From Paenibacillus sp. NAIST15-1 (GTDB lineage: Bacteria > Bacillota > Bacilli > Paenibacillales > Paenibacillaceae): DNA of 64,000 nucleotides. How positions within the stretch are numbered: the first letter of the stretch is position 1; every line of letters starts with the position of its first letter. A program made the translations under genes and the position numbers. Below are positions 30,380 through 40,830 of this stretch, piece by piece. The notes below the pieces were generated by a model that searched no databases, was not told the origin of the DNA, and worked only from the letters and a program-made list of their open reading frames with translations. The stretch covers positions 248,001 to 312,000 of the forward strand of contig NZ_BBYF01000003.1 in the NCBI RefSeq assembly GCF_001894745.1, in the 5' to 3' direction.

Positions 30380-30469
30380 GTTAGCCACCTCTCGATTCTT
30401 CCGCCATTATTTACCTAATAGTATACTAACATTATGCCCTTACTTCACTAACAAAATGTTAAAAGTAGA

Positions 30470-30500
30470 GAAGGCCGATCTCTATCAACGACCGGCCTTC
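30470..30500 (-). terminator. terminator after fadD
   Basis: GAAGGCCG (30470-30477) pairs with CGGCCTTC (30493-30500). The minus strand continues TCTACTTTT. It ends the fad transcript before the thioesterase gene. Confidence 0.7.
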
Positions 30501-30540
30501 CCCTTCTATCTTATCACAATGCATGCATATTGCGCAGCAT

Positions 30541-32283
30541 CTACTCTTTGTCCTTGTCTGTATCATCTGATGCGATCCCATCCCGATGGCCATCGCGCTG
30601 CAGCCGGCGCTGGGCCTCTTCCTCCACTAGCTTGCGCCTTAGCACCTTGCCAACCATTGTTTTAGGCAGCTCCGCTCGGAATTCAATTTGCCGCGGAATC
30701 TTGAATGCAGCGAGCTTAGCCCGGCACCATCCTTCCAGTTCCTTCTCTGTAATCGCAGCTCCTTCCACTGGCACGATGAAGGCCTTGACTGTCTCCCCCC
30801 GATAAGGATCCGGCACACCGATGACAGCTGCCTCTTTTACCTGCGGGTGCTCGAACAGCACTTCTTCCACATCGCGCGGGAACACTTTAAATCCGCTTGC
30901 ATTGATCATTTCCTTCATCCGATCGACGATTGAGAAGAACCCGTCGGCATCCATCTTGGCCATGTCGCCAGTATGCAGCCACCCCTCTTTCAACACATCT
31001 GCCGTCTCCTCAGGTCGATTCCAGTATCCCTTCATGATCTGCGGCCCTCGTACAGCCAGTTCGCCAATGGCGCCGACTGGCATCGACTCTCCAGTGTCTG
31101 GATTGACGATCTTAGCATCTGTATCGGGAAATGGAATGCCAATGGTTCCGATCTTCCGATATCCCCAGAGCGGATTCGCATGTGTAACCGGTGAAGCTTC
31201 CGTTAAGCCATAACCTTCAATCAACCGGCCTCCTGTAATGGCTTCGAACCGCTCTTGCACCTCCAATGGGAGTGGTGCAGAGCCAGACACGCACGCCTGC
31301 ACAGACGATAGGTCGTACCGTGCTACCTCCTTATGGTGGTTAATTGCAATGTACATCGTCGGAGCTCCTGGGAAGATCGTTGCTCTTTCCTTATGAATGC
31401 ACTCGAGCACCTGCATCGTATCGAACCGAGGCAGCAGAATAAGCTTGCTTGCCAGATGAATTCCTAAATTGAGCAGTACCGTCAAGCCGAACACATGAAA
31501 GCATGGGAGTGCCGCAAGGAACGTTTCCTTGCCGCGCTGCGCGCGATAGAACCAATTTGACGTCTGCACCGTATTGGCAATCAAATTATAATGCGTCAGC
31601 ATCACTCCCTTCGCTCTTCCGGTTGTGCCTCCTGTATATTGAATCATGGCGACATCCTGTTCGGCATCCACAGAATGCGCCTTCGTTAGGGGCGCACTTG
31701 ATGCGAGCCATCGCTTATAGCGAACAACACCCGGAACATCAGGAATTGCGAGCGATTGGCCATCCTTCTTCATCTTCAATGGATACAACCAATTTTTTGG
31801 GAATGGCAAATAATCCCGAATAGAAGTAACAATCATGTGATTCAGCTTCGTCTTCTGCCTCACATGAAGTACACGAGCAAACAGCAAATCCAATGTAATG
31901 ATCGCGGTTGCTCCGGAATCCTCCAGTTGGTGGGTCAATTCTCCCTCCATGTACAGCGGACTCGTCATCACCGCAATTCCACCCATCATCAATGTGCCGT
32001 AATAGGCTATGATCATTTGCGGGCAATTCGGCAGCATGATGGCAACCCGCTCTCCTGCACTCACACCAAGTGAGCGCAGGCCTCCAGCAAATTGATAGAC
32101 AGAAGCGAGTAGTTCACGATACGTAAGCGTCTTTCCCATAAACTCAATAGCTGCGCGCTCGGGGAATTCTGCCGCAGCCTTCTCTAGAAGGTGGGCCACA
32201 TTATGCTTCGGATAGTCGAACGACGGTGCTACTTCTTCGGGATAATGGCGCAGCCATGGCCTTTCATCAGAATAGGCATTCAT
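30541..32283 (-). CDS. fadD: long-chain fatty-acid-CoA ligase
   Basis: A 580-residue adenylate-forming enzyme that activates fatty acids to acyl-CoA with ATP. The AMP-binding P-loop reads YTGGTTGRAKGVMLTH. Later come GYGLTEASPVTH, the LHTGDMAKMDADGFF hinge region and the C-terminal KFMVGKVLRRKL-like lysine segment (KTMVGKVLRRKL). It resembles LcfA of Bacillus. AAGGGGAG precedes the ATG. It follows fadE by about 80 bases in the beta-oxidation cluster, supplying its substrate. Likely membrane-associated. Confidence 0.94.
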   Translation of the reverse strand: MNAYSDERPWLRHYPEEVAPSFDYPKHNVAHLLEKAAAEFPERAAIEFMGKTLTYRELLASVYQFAGGLRSLGVSAGERVAIMLPNCPQMIIAYYGTLMMGGIAVMTSPLYMEGELTHQLEDSGATAIITLDLLFARVLHVRQKTKLNHMIVTSIRDYLPFPKNWLYPLKMKKDGQSLAIPDVPGVVRYKRWLASSAPLTKAHSVDAEQDVAMIQYTGGTTGRAKGVMLTHYNLIANTVQTSNWFYRAQRGKETFLAALPCFHVFGLTVLLNLGIHLASKLILLPRFDTMQVLECIHKERATIFPGAPTMYIAINHHKEVARYDLSSVQACVSGSAPLPLEVQERFEAITGGRLIEGYGLTEASPVTHANPLWGYRKIGTIGIPFPDTDAKIVNPDTGESMPVGAIGELAVRGPQIMKGYWNRPEETADVLKEGWLHTGDMAKMDADGFFSIVDRMKEMINASGFKVFPRDVEEVLFEHPQVKEAAVIGVPDPYRGETVKAFIVPVEGAAITEKELEGWCRAKLAAFKIPRQIEFRAELPKTMVGKVLRRKLVEEEAQRRLQRDGHRDGIASDDTDKDKE

Positions 32284-32363
32284 GATGCTACTCCCCTTCC
32301 TCGTTCTAGTTGCGCTTCAGCATGCATCAGCGCATATTGATTGCATTGCTGCTCATTGTTAAT

Positions 32364-34181
32364 CTAGACAACGGTGTAACGCTCGTTCGCAATAATGCGT
32401 GCAGCGATAGCCCGCTTCCGCGAGGTCAAGGATAATGGAGTGGCGCGGCTGAATTTCTTGAGCAGCGATAACTGCGTGCGAAGGGTATCTCCTGATGCTG
32501 CTTCTTGAAGCGTTTCTTTGGCTCTCTGTTCAATTACCTGAAGCGCATCACGAACGAACACCTGTGTCATTTGCAGAGCAAGTTCAGCCTTCTCTTCACC
32601 TAAGCGGCTAACCAGCTTATCCGTTCGTAGAATCGCACTTTCTGCTGCGTAAATATAAATCATCATGTCTGCGAGAGCGGAAAGAACCTCCTGCTCTTGC
32701 TCGATGCGCGTACCATACTTCTGAACCGCCGTTCCGCCCACAACGAGAAACGCAGTTTTCATTTGGTTCAACAACTTATAAAGTTCAGCCATTGGGCCAT
32801 CTTCTTCATCGCCAAGTGAAGGGCTGAATGCCAGAACCTCTTCCTGCAGCCGCTCTAGGCGCTCCATTAACGGAAGCTCGCCCTTTAATGCTTTTTTCAA
32901 CAAGGTTCCAGGAATAAGCAGTCGATTGATCTCATTCGTGCCCTCGAATATCCGATTAATGCGTGCATCGCGATAGATCCGCTCGACCTTGTATTCTTGG
33001 ATGTAGCCATAACCGCCATGGATTTGCACGCCCTCATCCGCAATCGTGTTCAGTGCTTCACTGCCAAATACCTTAATAATGGAGCATTCAAGCGCAAACT
33101 CCGCGATTGCTTTGGCCGGAGATACGCCTGCATGGGCTGAATCTTGCGCTCCCGTACTAGAAGAGCCATCATTGACGTCTTGCAGCATCGCATCAATATA
33201 TCCTGATGTTCGATATACCATGCTCTCTAACACGTAGGTCAGCGTATTCATCTCCGCGAGCTTCTTCCCAATAAGCGGGAAACTGCTGATTGGCTTGCCG
33301 AACTGTGTGCGAGCATTCGCATATGCGGAAGCCAACTGGATCGTCTCCTTCGCCGCACCCAAACAACCTGCCCCCAGCTTGAATCTGCCTATGTTCAAAA
33401 TATTAAATGCGATCAGATGCCCCTTGCCGATTTCGCCAAGCACATTTTCAATCGGAACACGGACATTATCGAAGTAAATCGGGCAGGTGGATGAGCCCTT
33501 GATCCCCATCTTTTTCTCTTCCGGCCCAACCGTAAATCCTTCCATGCTTCGCTCCACAATAAATGCTGTAAATTTCACACCATCTACCTTGGCATACACA
33601 ATGAAAATATCTGCAAAACCTGCATTCGTAATATACAACTTCGATCCGCTCAGAATGTAATGAGTACCATCATCAGACAGCTTAGCCGTTGTTCGTGCGC
33701 CGAGCGCATCAGAACCGGATGCTGGTTCTGTTAGACAATAGGCAGCGATCTTAGCGCCTGTCGCCAATTCAGGCAAATACGTACGCTTCTGCTGATCCGT
33801 TCCAAAGTACACAATCGGCAGAGTGCCGATGCCAACATGAGCGCCAATGGACAATGCGAAGGAAGATGCACGGGCCAAGTTCTCATTGACAATCGTAGAA
33901 CTTACCTTATCGAGACCAAGCCCCCCATAGGCTTCTGGGATATCTGTCGCTAACAGTCCAAGCTCTCCTGCCTTCCGCATCAATTGAACAGTCAGCTCAT
34001 AATTAAGATGTTCAATATCCTCATCATGCGGCAGCACATCTCCCTCAACAAATGCCTGGGTCGTGTCCGCGAACAATCGCTGCTCCGAAGTGAAATCCTC
34101 TGGTGTCACTACCCACTCCAGATTCGGCTCGTCAATGACGAAGCCACCGCCTCTTACACGCGTCGTAGACGCAGCTTCCAT
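32364..34181 (-). CDS. fadE: acyl-CoA dehydrogenase
   Basis: A 605-residue FAD-dependent acyl-CoA dehydrogenase that introduces the 2,3 double bond, the first oxidation of the cycle. Domains in order: N-terminal helical domain, the FAD-binding AYCLTEPASGSDALGARTTA strand region, then the C-terminal helical domain with QIHGGYGYIQEYKVERIYRDARI and the FEGTNEI motif. An extra C-terminal domain of about 180 residues follows, as in Bacillus FadE. GGAGG precedes the ATG. It lies between fadA and fadD; electrons go to EtfAB. Confidence 0.95.
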   Translation of the reverse strand: MEAASTTRVRGGGFVIDEPNLEWVVTPEDFTSEQRLFADTTQAFVEGDVLPHDEDIEHLNYELTVQLMRKAGELGLLATDIPEAYGGLGLDKVSSTIVNENLARASSFALSIGAHVGIGTLPIVYFGTDQQKRTYLPELATGAKIAAYCLTEPASGSDALGARTTAKLSDDGTHYILSGSKLYITNAGFADIFIVYAKVDGVKFTAFIVERSMEGFTVGPEEKKMGIKGSSTCPIYFDNVRVPIENVLGEIGKGHLIAFNILNIGRFKLGAGCLGAAKETIQLASAYANARTQFGKPISSFPLIGKKLAEMNTLTYVLESMVYRTSGYIDAMLQDVNDGSSSTGAQDSAHAGVSPAKAIAEFALECSIIKVFGSEALNTIADEGVQIHGGYGYIQEYKVERIYRDARINRIFEGTNEINRLLIPGTLLKKALKGELPLMERLERLQEEVLAFSPSLGDEEDGPMAELYKLLNQMKTAFLVVGGTAVQKYGTRIEQEQEVLSALADMMIYIYAAESAILRTDKLVSRLGEEKAELALQMTQVFVRDALQVIEQRAKETLQEAASGDTLRTQLSLLKKFSRATPLSLTSRKRAIAARIIANERYTVV

Positions 34182-34264
34182 GCTTCATTCCTCCGATCCA
34201 TCCTCATTCTTGTACCCGCCATCTTCCCGTCTGGTACAATTCATGCAGACAAGTCTATGTGCCG

Positions 34265-35530
34265 TTAATCCCCAACGGTATCTTTCGATGCGACTGCAAA
34301 ATCCTCACCATTCTCCTCACGCGGCGGCAAAACCTCAAATACGCCTGCAGCCCCCATCCCGCCGCCGATGCACATGGACACAACACCCAGACCACCACCT
34401 CTGCGGCGCAGCTCATAAATGAGACTTGTGGTCAGCTTCGCGCCCGTGCAGCCAAGCGGATGACCAAGCGCAATCGCTCCACCATTTACATTCACAATGC
34501 TGTCATCAAGTCCCAGCTCCTGAATGACCGCAAGGCACTGTGCGGCAAATGCCTCATTTACCTCATAGAGCGCTACGTCTTCCTTCGTGATTCCTGCAAG
34601 GCGAAGCGCCTTCGGGATAGCTTCAACTGGTCCGATGCCCATCACTTCAGGCGGGACGCCCGCAACGGCAAACGAACGGTATACCGCGAGCGGTTCCAAC
34701 CCTAGTTCTTCTGCCCGCTCCCGGCTCATTACCATGACCGCGGCCGCTCCATCGCTATACGGCGAGGAATTGCCAGCTGTTACAGAGCCCTGTGCGGCAA
34801 AAGACGGCTTCAGCTTGCGCAACGTATCCTCATTTGTCTCTGGGCGAATGCATTCATCTATTCGAAAATCGATGGTCGTACTCTTCAGTTTGCCGCCTGC
34901 TTCCTCCCAAGTTCGCTTAGCCTGAACGGTCACCACTTCATCGTTGAATTTCCCGTCCGCATAGGCTTGAACGGCACGTTGGTGGCTCCTTGTCGCATAT
35001 GCATCCTGCATCTCGCGGGTTATGCCAAATTGCTTGGCGACCCGTTCCGCTGTGTGACCCATACTGATATAGATCTCAGGACGTTCTTCAGAGATAACCG
35101 GATGAGGAGACAGCTTGAAGCCTGTCATAGGAACATGTGACATGCTCTCTACGCCTCCGGCGATAATGACATCCGCAGCTCCTGTCATAATCCGCTCCGC
35201 TGCATAGGCAATTGCCTGCAAACCGGATGAGCAGAATCGATTGATGGTGACCCCGGGAACCGTATGGGGAAGCCCTGCATAAAGCGCGATTGTCCTCGCT
35301 ACATTCAGCCCCTGCTCCCCCTCCGGCATCGCACAACCTAGAATGACATCATCTATGTCATGCTTCTCTAGTCCTGGGGTTCGCTCCAGCACCGCCTCAA
35401 TGACGGTTCGTCCCAAATCCTCCGCTCTCGTGTCAGCCAGTGCTCCACGCTTTCCCTTGCCTACTGCTGTTCTTGCTGCCGCAACGATGACCACTTCTCT
35501 TAATGCTTTTGCAGGCGTATCCGCTACCAT
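34265..35530 (-). CDS. fadA: acetyl-CoA acyltransferase (thiolase)
   Basis: A 421-residue thiolase that cleaves 3-ketoacyl-CoA to acetyl-CoA and a shortened acyl-CoA. The acyl-accepting cysteine is in [12 protein letters not shown] (near residue 95), the His in [16 protein letters not shown], and the second Cys in [11 protein letters not shown]. Start at 35530 with GAGAGGGGG seven bases upstream; the frame stays open for 17 more codons. An 8-bp tandem repeat lies immediately upstream, between this gene and fadN. Confidence 0.95.
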   Translation of the reverse strand: MVADTPAKALREVVIVAAARTAVGKGKRGALADTRAEDLGRTVIEAVLERTPGLEKHDIDDVILGCAMPEGEQGLNVARTIALYAGLPHTVPGVTINRFCSSGLQAIAYAAERIMTGAADVIIAGGVESMSHVPMTGFKLSPHPVISEERPEIYISMGHTAERVAKQFGITREMQDAYATRSHQRAVQAYADGKFNDEVVTVQAKRTWEEAGGKLKSTTIDFRIDECIRPETNEDTLRKLKPSFAAQGSVTAGNSSPYSDGAAAVMVMSRERAEELGLEPLAVYRSFAVAGVPPEVMGIGPVEAIPKALRLAGITKEDVALYEVNEAFAAQCLAVIQELGLDDSIVNVNGGAIALGHPLGCTGAKLTTSLIYELRRRGGGLGVVSMCIGGGMGAAGVFEVLPPREENGEDFAVASKDTVGD

Positions 35531-35588
35531 GCATATCCCCCTCTCACCCAATTGCCTTCCAGCAACAGAAACCAATGCCATCTCTCGC

Positions 35589-35682
35589 TGTTCTGCTGTT
35601 CTGCTGTTTTGCTGTTTTGCTGTTTTGCTGTTCTGTTGTTCTGTTGTTCTACTGTTCTGTTGTTCTACTGTTCTGTTGTTCC
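35589..35682. repeat. 8-bp tandem repeat between fadN and fadA
   Basis: Eleven full units and a partial one: two TGTTCTGC, three TGTTTTGC, two TGTTCTGT, then TGTTCTAC, TGTTCTGT, TGTTCTAC, TGTTCTGT and TGTTCC. Units 8-9 and 10-11 form an identical 16-base pair. Frames across it give repeated Leu-Phe-Cys-Cys translations that are not genes. It lies in the intergenic part of the fad operon, about 60 bases upstream of the fadA start. Confidence 0.9.
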
Positions 35683-35768
35683 ATTACTGGTTGCTTCTTT
35701 GTTTCTTTGCTGCTATCCAAACACTGCTCCGACCCTGCTTGCCAGTATGATGTCTAATTCGATATGCC

Positions 35769-38189
35769 CTAATTGCGCAGCGGCTTCCCCTTGCTCAGCA
35801 TGTGCTGCATCCGCTGCTGTGTTTTCCGTTCTCCGCAAAGAGATAAGAAAGCTTCCCGCTCCAAGTCGAGCAGATGCGATTCAGATAAGAGGCGATTGGC
35901 AGGCACGTCTCCACCTGTAAGTACACGTGCGAGCTTGCGAGCAATTAACGCATCGTGCTCACTTATGTAGCCGCCCTCCAGCATATTGGATACGGCTAAC
36001 TGCAGAACGCCAAAGCCTTCCCGTCCAGCTACGCGTATAGATGGTCGACCAGCTTCCTGCACTTGCCCTACATACCCTGCCGAATCCATAGCGAGAACGG
36101 CCTGCTTCGCTTCATAGATGCGGCGCTGCTCCGCGAATAGCACACGATCTTGGGATCGTACATAGGCGAGTCGCAGTGCATCATGACCACTGTTCGACAC
36201 TTTGGCCATGGCGATCGTCTCGAATGCGCGCACAAGTGATGCGTTCAGATCATCATCGGGATGCGGCAGCCGATGTGAGAGCGCAATCGCCGTTTCCTTG
36301 CAGCCTCCCCCACCAGGAATCAGTCCAACTCCGGTCTCCACTAGTCCGAAGTATGTCTCTGGACTGAACACAATCATATCGGCCGGCAGGCACGCCTCCA
36401 CACCTCCGCCAAGTGTCATTCGGTGCGGTGCAGCAACGACGGGCCGCTGCAAGCCCTTCAGCTTCATCATCGCTCGCTGGAATTGGCGGATAATGAAGTC
36501 GATTTCGTCCCATTCCTCGGCCTGAGCCTCGCCGAGCAGAAGCATCACATTTGCCCCAACGCAGAAGTTGCGTCCCTCATTCGCAACAATAAGACCTCGG
36601 TAGTCACGCGCTACGATATCTACGCTCTTCTCGATCATGGATAAAATATCTTCCCCGATGGCATTGTTCGGAGAATGGAATTCCAGACAGGCCACATCAT
36701 CGCCGACATCAATAAGACTTGCACCGCTATTGCGTGCGATTGTCCTTCCCTGTTCCTTCAAAGAGCGAAGCAATATCGATTGTTCACTCTCTACGGATTG
36801 CTGCCATTCTCCTGCCGCGGCGAAGAACAATCCGCTGCTTCGCTGCTCATAGAACCGCTCGTGACCTTGTTCCAGCCATGCCTCCACCCAGACCGGAACT
36901 TCTGTGTCCTCTGCCCTCATGCGTGCGACACTGTCCCGAAGACCAATCGCATCCCAGCATTCAAATGGGCCCAGCTCCCAATTGAAGCCCCATCGCATTG
37001 CTTTATCAATATCCTCGATATGATCTGCAATTTCCCCTACCTTGGAAGCTGCATAGCACAATACCTGCTTCATCATGCTCCAGATGAACTGTGAACCTTG
37101 GTCACGGCCGCTGATTGCAGCTCTCAGCTTGGCTGCCGTTCCCTTCTCCCGCTTCGCCTGCTGCAGCGTCACCGAAGCAACCTGCTGCCTCGGCTCATAC
37201 GTCCAATCCTGCCAACGCAGTGCATGGATCGGATCTTCTCCAGGTGAACCGCTGCGTACCTTGCGGTAGAATCCTTGGCCGCTCTTCTCTCCTAGCCAGC
37301 CTCGTTCTACCATTTCTTTGAACCAATGCGGCAGAGTAAACGTATTCCGCTCCGCTTCTGTCTCAGCATGCTCAGCCACATTGTTCGCTACATGGAGGAA
37401 TGTATCTAGTCCGACGATATCCAGCGTTCGGAATGTAGCACTCTTCGGCCGCCCGATAATCGGCCCTGTTAAGGCATCGACCTCCTCGATGGTAAGACCG
37501 TACCGTTCCATTTCTTGAAGCGTGATCACCAAGCCGTACGTCCCAATTCGATTGGCAATGAAGTTAGGCGTGTCTTTGGCAATGACTACTCCCTTGCCCA
37601 GTCTGCGCTCACACCATTCCTTGGCCCCTTCTAATACCGACTGATCCGACAATGCATTCGGTATAAGCTCCACCAGATGCATGTATCGTGGCGGATTAAA
37701 GAAATGAGTGCCGACAAATGAACGCCTAAATGCTTCTGATCGCCCTTCCAACATGGATTCAAGGGAAATGCCTGACGTATTCGAGCTGATCAGCGTCCCT
37801 TCTTGCCAGTGGCGCTCTATTTGCGCCAGCACCGTGCGCTTCACGTCCACTCGTTCCGTGACCGCCTCAATAATCCAATCTACCTGCGCAAGTTCCTGCA
37901 AATGATCCGCTGTATTACCCGGTATGATACGCTCTGCGAACGCTTCCATATAGAGCGGTGCTGGACTCGACTTCTTCAATCGCGCAATCGCTTGATTAGC
38001 GTGGCGGCTGCGGACATCCGGATGCTCCAGAGTCTTGCCTGCCTCCACTTCGTCCTCCGTCAGCTCTTCTGGCACGATATCTAATAACAGACATCGTATG
38101 CCTGCATTCGCCAAATGAGCTGCGATGGCGGCTCCCATTACCCCTGAGCCAATAACAGCTGCCCGTTGAACCTCATTCCATCGTTTCAC
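35769..38189 (-). CDS. fadN: 3-hydroxyacyl-CoA dehydrogenase/enoyl-CoA hydratase fusion
   Basis: An 806-residue bifunctional protein: NAD-dependent 3-hydroxyacyl-CoA dehydrogenase first (GSGVMGAAIAAHLANAG Rossmann loop near residue 14; SSNTSGI and FVGTHFFNPPRYMHLVE), then an enoyl-CoA hydratase domain near residue 500 onward (RNFCVGANVM, MTLGGGVEACLPAD). The dehydrogenase-first order is that of FadN in Bacillus, opposite to FadB of E. coli. The start is GTG at 38189 after GGAGGGG. First of the fadN-fadA-fadE-fadD run. Confidence 0.95.
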   Translation of the reverse strand: MKRWNEVQRAAVIGSGVMGAAIAAHLANAGIRCLLLDIVPEELTEDEVEAGKTLEHPDVRSRHANQAIARLKKSSPAPLYMEAFAERIIPGNTADHLQELAQVDWIIEAVTERVDVKRTVLAQIERHWQEGTLISSNTSGISLESMLEGRSEAFRRSFVGTHFFNPPRYMHLVELIPNALSDQSVLEGAKEWCERRLGKGVVIAKDTPNFIANRIGTYGLVITLQEMERYGLTIEEVDALTGPIIGRPKSATFRTLDIVGLDTFLHVANNVAEHAETEAERNTFTLPHWFKEMVERGWLGEKSGQGFYRKVRSGSPGEDPIHALRWQDWTYEPRQQVASVTLQQAKREKGTAAKLRAAISGRDQGSQFIWSMMKQVLCYAASKVGEIADHIEDIDKAMRWGFNWELGPFECWDAIGLRDSVARMRAEDTEVPVWVEAWLEQGHERFYEQRSSGLFFAAAGEWQQSVESEQSILLRSLKEQGRTIARNSGASLIDVGDDVACLEFHSPNNAIGEDILSMIEKSVDIVARDYRGLIVANEGRNFCVGANVMLLLGEAQAEEWDEIDFIIRQFQRAMMKLKGLQRPVVAAPHRMTLGGGVEACLPADMIVFSPETYFGLVETGVGLIPGGGGCKETAIALSHRLPHPDDDLNASLVRAFETIAMAKVSNSGHDALRLAYVRSQDRVLFAEQRRIYEAKQAVLAMDSAGYVGQVQEAGRPSIRVAGREGFGVLQLAVSNMLEGGYISEHDALIARKLARVLTGGDVPANRLLSESHLLDLEREAFLSLCGERKTQQRMQHMLSKGKPLRN

Positions 38190-38408
38190 CTCGGTACCCC
38201 TCCTACTGCATGTGCATGGTATAGCCTAGCTGCCTTTCATTTGCACGGACACACTTCCCCGCAATCTGTCCTTCTATATGCCTCACTCCTTCTCAGACGC
38301 ACCCCAGGCCACCATAAGCAAGCCTCGTATGTTAATTGTTAATCAGCTAACGCAGCGTAGAAGAACGGCCATACAAGCATGCCATGCTTCACTCCACCTC
38401 CCTGAACA

Positions 38409-40616
38409 TTAGGTTCCACATACAGACTTGACGAGCAGCTCAGCAATATCGGCACTGCGCACATCGCTTCGCTCTTTCGCCTTGACACCATCCTCCATCA
38501 TCGCGAGGCAATATGGACATGCAGACCCAATCACAGAAGGCTGAACCTGAAGCGCCTGCTCTACCCGCGCCACATTGACGCGCGTCCCAGACGTTTCCTC
38601 CATCCACATCTGACCACCGCCTGCCCCGCAGCACATCGCATTAGCCCCACTTCGTTCCAATTCAAGCACCGTTAGTTCCGGCACTGCACGCAGCAGTTCT
38701 CTAGGGACGTCAATAATCCCGTTGTAACGTGCCAAATAGCAGGAGTCATGCCAAGCGACGCTCTCGTGAACCGGATGAACGAAGCGAATACGCCCCGCCT
38801 GCCACAACTGATACAGCCATTCTGTGTGATGATATACCTGCACTTCTGAATCCAACCCAAAATCCGGATACTCTTTCTTCAATGTGTGATACGTATGCGG
38901 ACAAGCGGTAACGATCCTTCGGACACCATATTTGTGGAACGTTGCAATATTCTCTGCGCACATCTGCTGAAACAAAAATTCATTGCCCATACGCCGCGCG
39001 GTATCTCCTGAGCTCCGCTCTTCATTGCCAAGAACAGCAAATGCCACATCAGCTGCATGGAAAAGACGAATTAGTGCCTTCGTTACGTGCTGTGTACGCA
39101 TATCATAGGAACCCATAGCTCCCACGAACAGCAGCACCTCGAAATCTGGACGCTCCTTAACCGTCGGCACAGTTATGCCTGTTTCCTTCGTCCACTCTGC
39201 GGCCCATTTGAATCTGTCATTGCGACTGATCCCCCATGGGTTGCCCTGACGCTCAATATTTTGCAGCGCTCGTTGTCCGTCCACAGGCATTTTCCCTTGT
39301 GTCAGCACCAGATAGCGCCTCATGTCTACAATTTTATCGACATGCTCATTTCCGACTGGGCACTGATCCTCGCAGTTGCGGCATGTTGTACATGCCCACA
39401 GTTCTTCCTCGGTAATAACATCACCGATCAACTCGATTGACTGAGCAGACTGTTGCCGCCCATCAGGCATGTTTCTCTGCCATCTCTCCTGCTGCTTAGC
39501 CATCGTCCCCTGCATCCCTGACTGAAATCGCTGCAACGCAGCTGGCTCGTCAAATGCGCCTCCGGCCTGCTGCTCACCTTCCTCCGCCATGCGATGGAAC
39601 GGCAGCGACCCAGGTGCTGCCAAGCTTGGTACCCACGGGTTGGTCGAAGTTACGGCTGCCTCTTTCTCGGTTAAGTGATCACGCAGCTTCGAGATGAGAT
39701 GCATAGGAGAGAGCAGCTTGCCCGTATGCGATGCAGGACACACATTCGTACAGCGCCCACATTCCACGCAGGCATACAGATCAAGCAGCTGCTTCCGCTC
39801 GAATTGCTCGATTGCTCCAACCCCGAATGATTCTGCCTCCTCGTCTTCCAAATTGATCATTTTCAACTTCCCTGTCTCTTCCTCTGGACGCTTCAGCCAG
39901 AGATTGATCGGTGCAGTTATCAAGTGGAAATGCTTCGATTGTGGCACATATATGAGAAATGAAAACAAAATCAGCAAATGTAACCACCAAAATAATTCAT
40001 ATCCGACGGTGAGCCACAGTTCTGCATGTGCGCCAACTGACAAGGGCATTACGATAGCCGATGCAATTCCTGCCGAAATCGAACCATTAGGCCCTCCAAC
40101 TCCATTCATGGCCTCTAGCGCATAATCGAATGTCATGGTGCCAATGACAGTCACCATCAATCCGCCGATGAAGAACAGTACAATTGAGGGCTTCCACCCC
40201 CGCTTCAAGCGTGGCAGCCTCTCCACGTAGCGTCGATAGACTGCAAACAATACTGCTGCGAGCACCATGAGCACTGTCCATTCCTGAGCCACGATGAAGA
40301 CATGATGGGCTGGCAGGGGCAGTGAGTGGCCAGTCAACCCCTTCCAAATCAAATCTAGTGCTCCGACCTGCAAATGGAGGAATCCGTAGAACATTACTGC
40401 ATGCATAAACCCACTTCGCGGATCCTTCCACAGCTTGCCTTGACCGAACGTCTGTCCTATGGCACGCATGGTTCGCCTCGCCTGCTCGGTTGGCTTCGTG
40501 CCTGCCAGCCCCAAGCCTATGTAGCTGACTCGTCGTCGAATTGCAGCAGCGGTCAAGCCGATGCCTATCGCAACAACGAAGAGAAAGACAAGCCATTTTA
40601 CATAAATCAGCACCAT
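38409..40616 (-). CDS. fadF: membrane Fe-S oxidoreductase of fatty-acid oxidation
   Basis: A 735-residue protein like B. subtilis FadF (YwjF). Several transmembrane helices occupy the first 240 residues, probably binding heme or quinone. Two ferredoxin motifs follow (CVECGRCTNVCP and CTTCRNCEDQCP), then CCG-type cysteine-rich domains with ACPHTYH, HDSCYLARYNG and CCGAGGGQMW, as in heterodisulfide reductase subunits. It probably accepts electrons from EtfAB and reduces quinone. Start at 40616 with GGGAGGGGAGGT just upstream. Divergent from etfBA and upstream of fadN. Confidence 0.88.
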   Translation of the reverse strand: MVLIYVKWLVFLFVVAIGIGLTAAAIRRRVSYIGLGLAGTKPTEQARRTMRAIGQTFGQGKLWKDPRSGFMHAVMFYGFLHLQVGALDLIWKGLTGHSLPLPAHHVFIVAQEWTVLMVLAAVLFAVYRRYVERLPRLKRGWKPSIVLFFIGGLMVTVIGTMTFDYALEAMNGVGGPNGSISAGIASAIVMPLSVGAHAELWLTVGYELFWWLHLLILFSFLIYVPQSKHFHLITAPINLWLKRPEEETGKLKMINLEDEEAESFGVGAIEQFERKQLLDLYACVECGRCTNVCPASHTGKLLSPMHLISKLRDHLTEKEAAVTSTNPWVPSLAAPGSLPFHRMAEEGEQQAGGAFDEPAALQRFQSGMQGTMAKQQERWQRNMPDGRQQSAQSIELIGDVITEEELWACTTCRNCEDQCPVGNEHVDKIVDMRRYLVLTQGKMPVDGQRALQNIERQGNPWGISRNDRFKWAAEWTKETGITVPTVKERPDFEVLLFVGAMGSYDMRTQHVTKALIRLFHAADVAFAVLGNEERSSGDTARRMGNEFLFQQMCAENIATFHKYGVRRIVTACPHTYHTLKKEYPDFGLDSEVQVYHHTEWLYQLWQAGRIRFVHPVHESVAWHDSCYLARYNGIIDVPRELLRAVPELTVLELERSGANAMCCGAGGGQMWMEETSGTRVNVARVEQALQVQPSVIGSACPYCLAMMEDGVKAKERSDVRSADIAELLVKSVCGT

Positions 40617-40662
40617 ACCTCCCCTCCCTTTTGGGTGATACATGCCTGATCTCGTTTTGCTC

Positions 40663-40690
40663 AACATAGCTGTTCGTAATGAACTATGTT
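40663..40690. promoter_or_regulatory. inverted repeat in the fadF-etfB intergenic region
   Basis: AACATAG (40663-40669) pairs with CTATGTT (40684-40690), with GTTC/GAAC inside. A second weaker palindrome, TGACCACTGGTTA, follows about 50 bases on. Either could bind a regulator of the divergent promoters; neither matches the FadR consensus I remember. Confidence 0.35.
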
Positions 40691-40830
40691 TGATGGATAT
40701 GAGTTGGGACATGAAAAAATACGTTCTTGCCTTTTATGACCACTGGTTAATGAAATTCGAATAAAAGTAGTAGAGATAAGTCCGAAGATTTCTCCATACA
40801 ATAATCGTAATGAAGCCGGAACTTGGGGTG

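Noticed and set aside
35589..35682. Possible CRISPR array
   Set aside because: Units are 8 bp and contiguous, with no spacers.
35343..35757. Plus-strand frames with repeated Leu-Phe-Cys-Cys
   Set aside because: They translate the 8-bp tandem repeat; all three frames are open there, so openness is not evidence of a gene.
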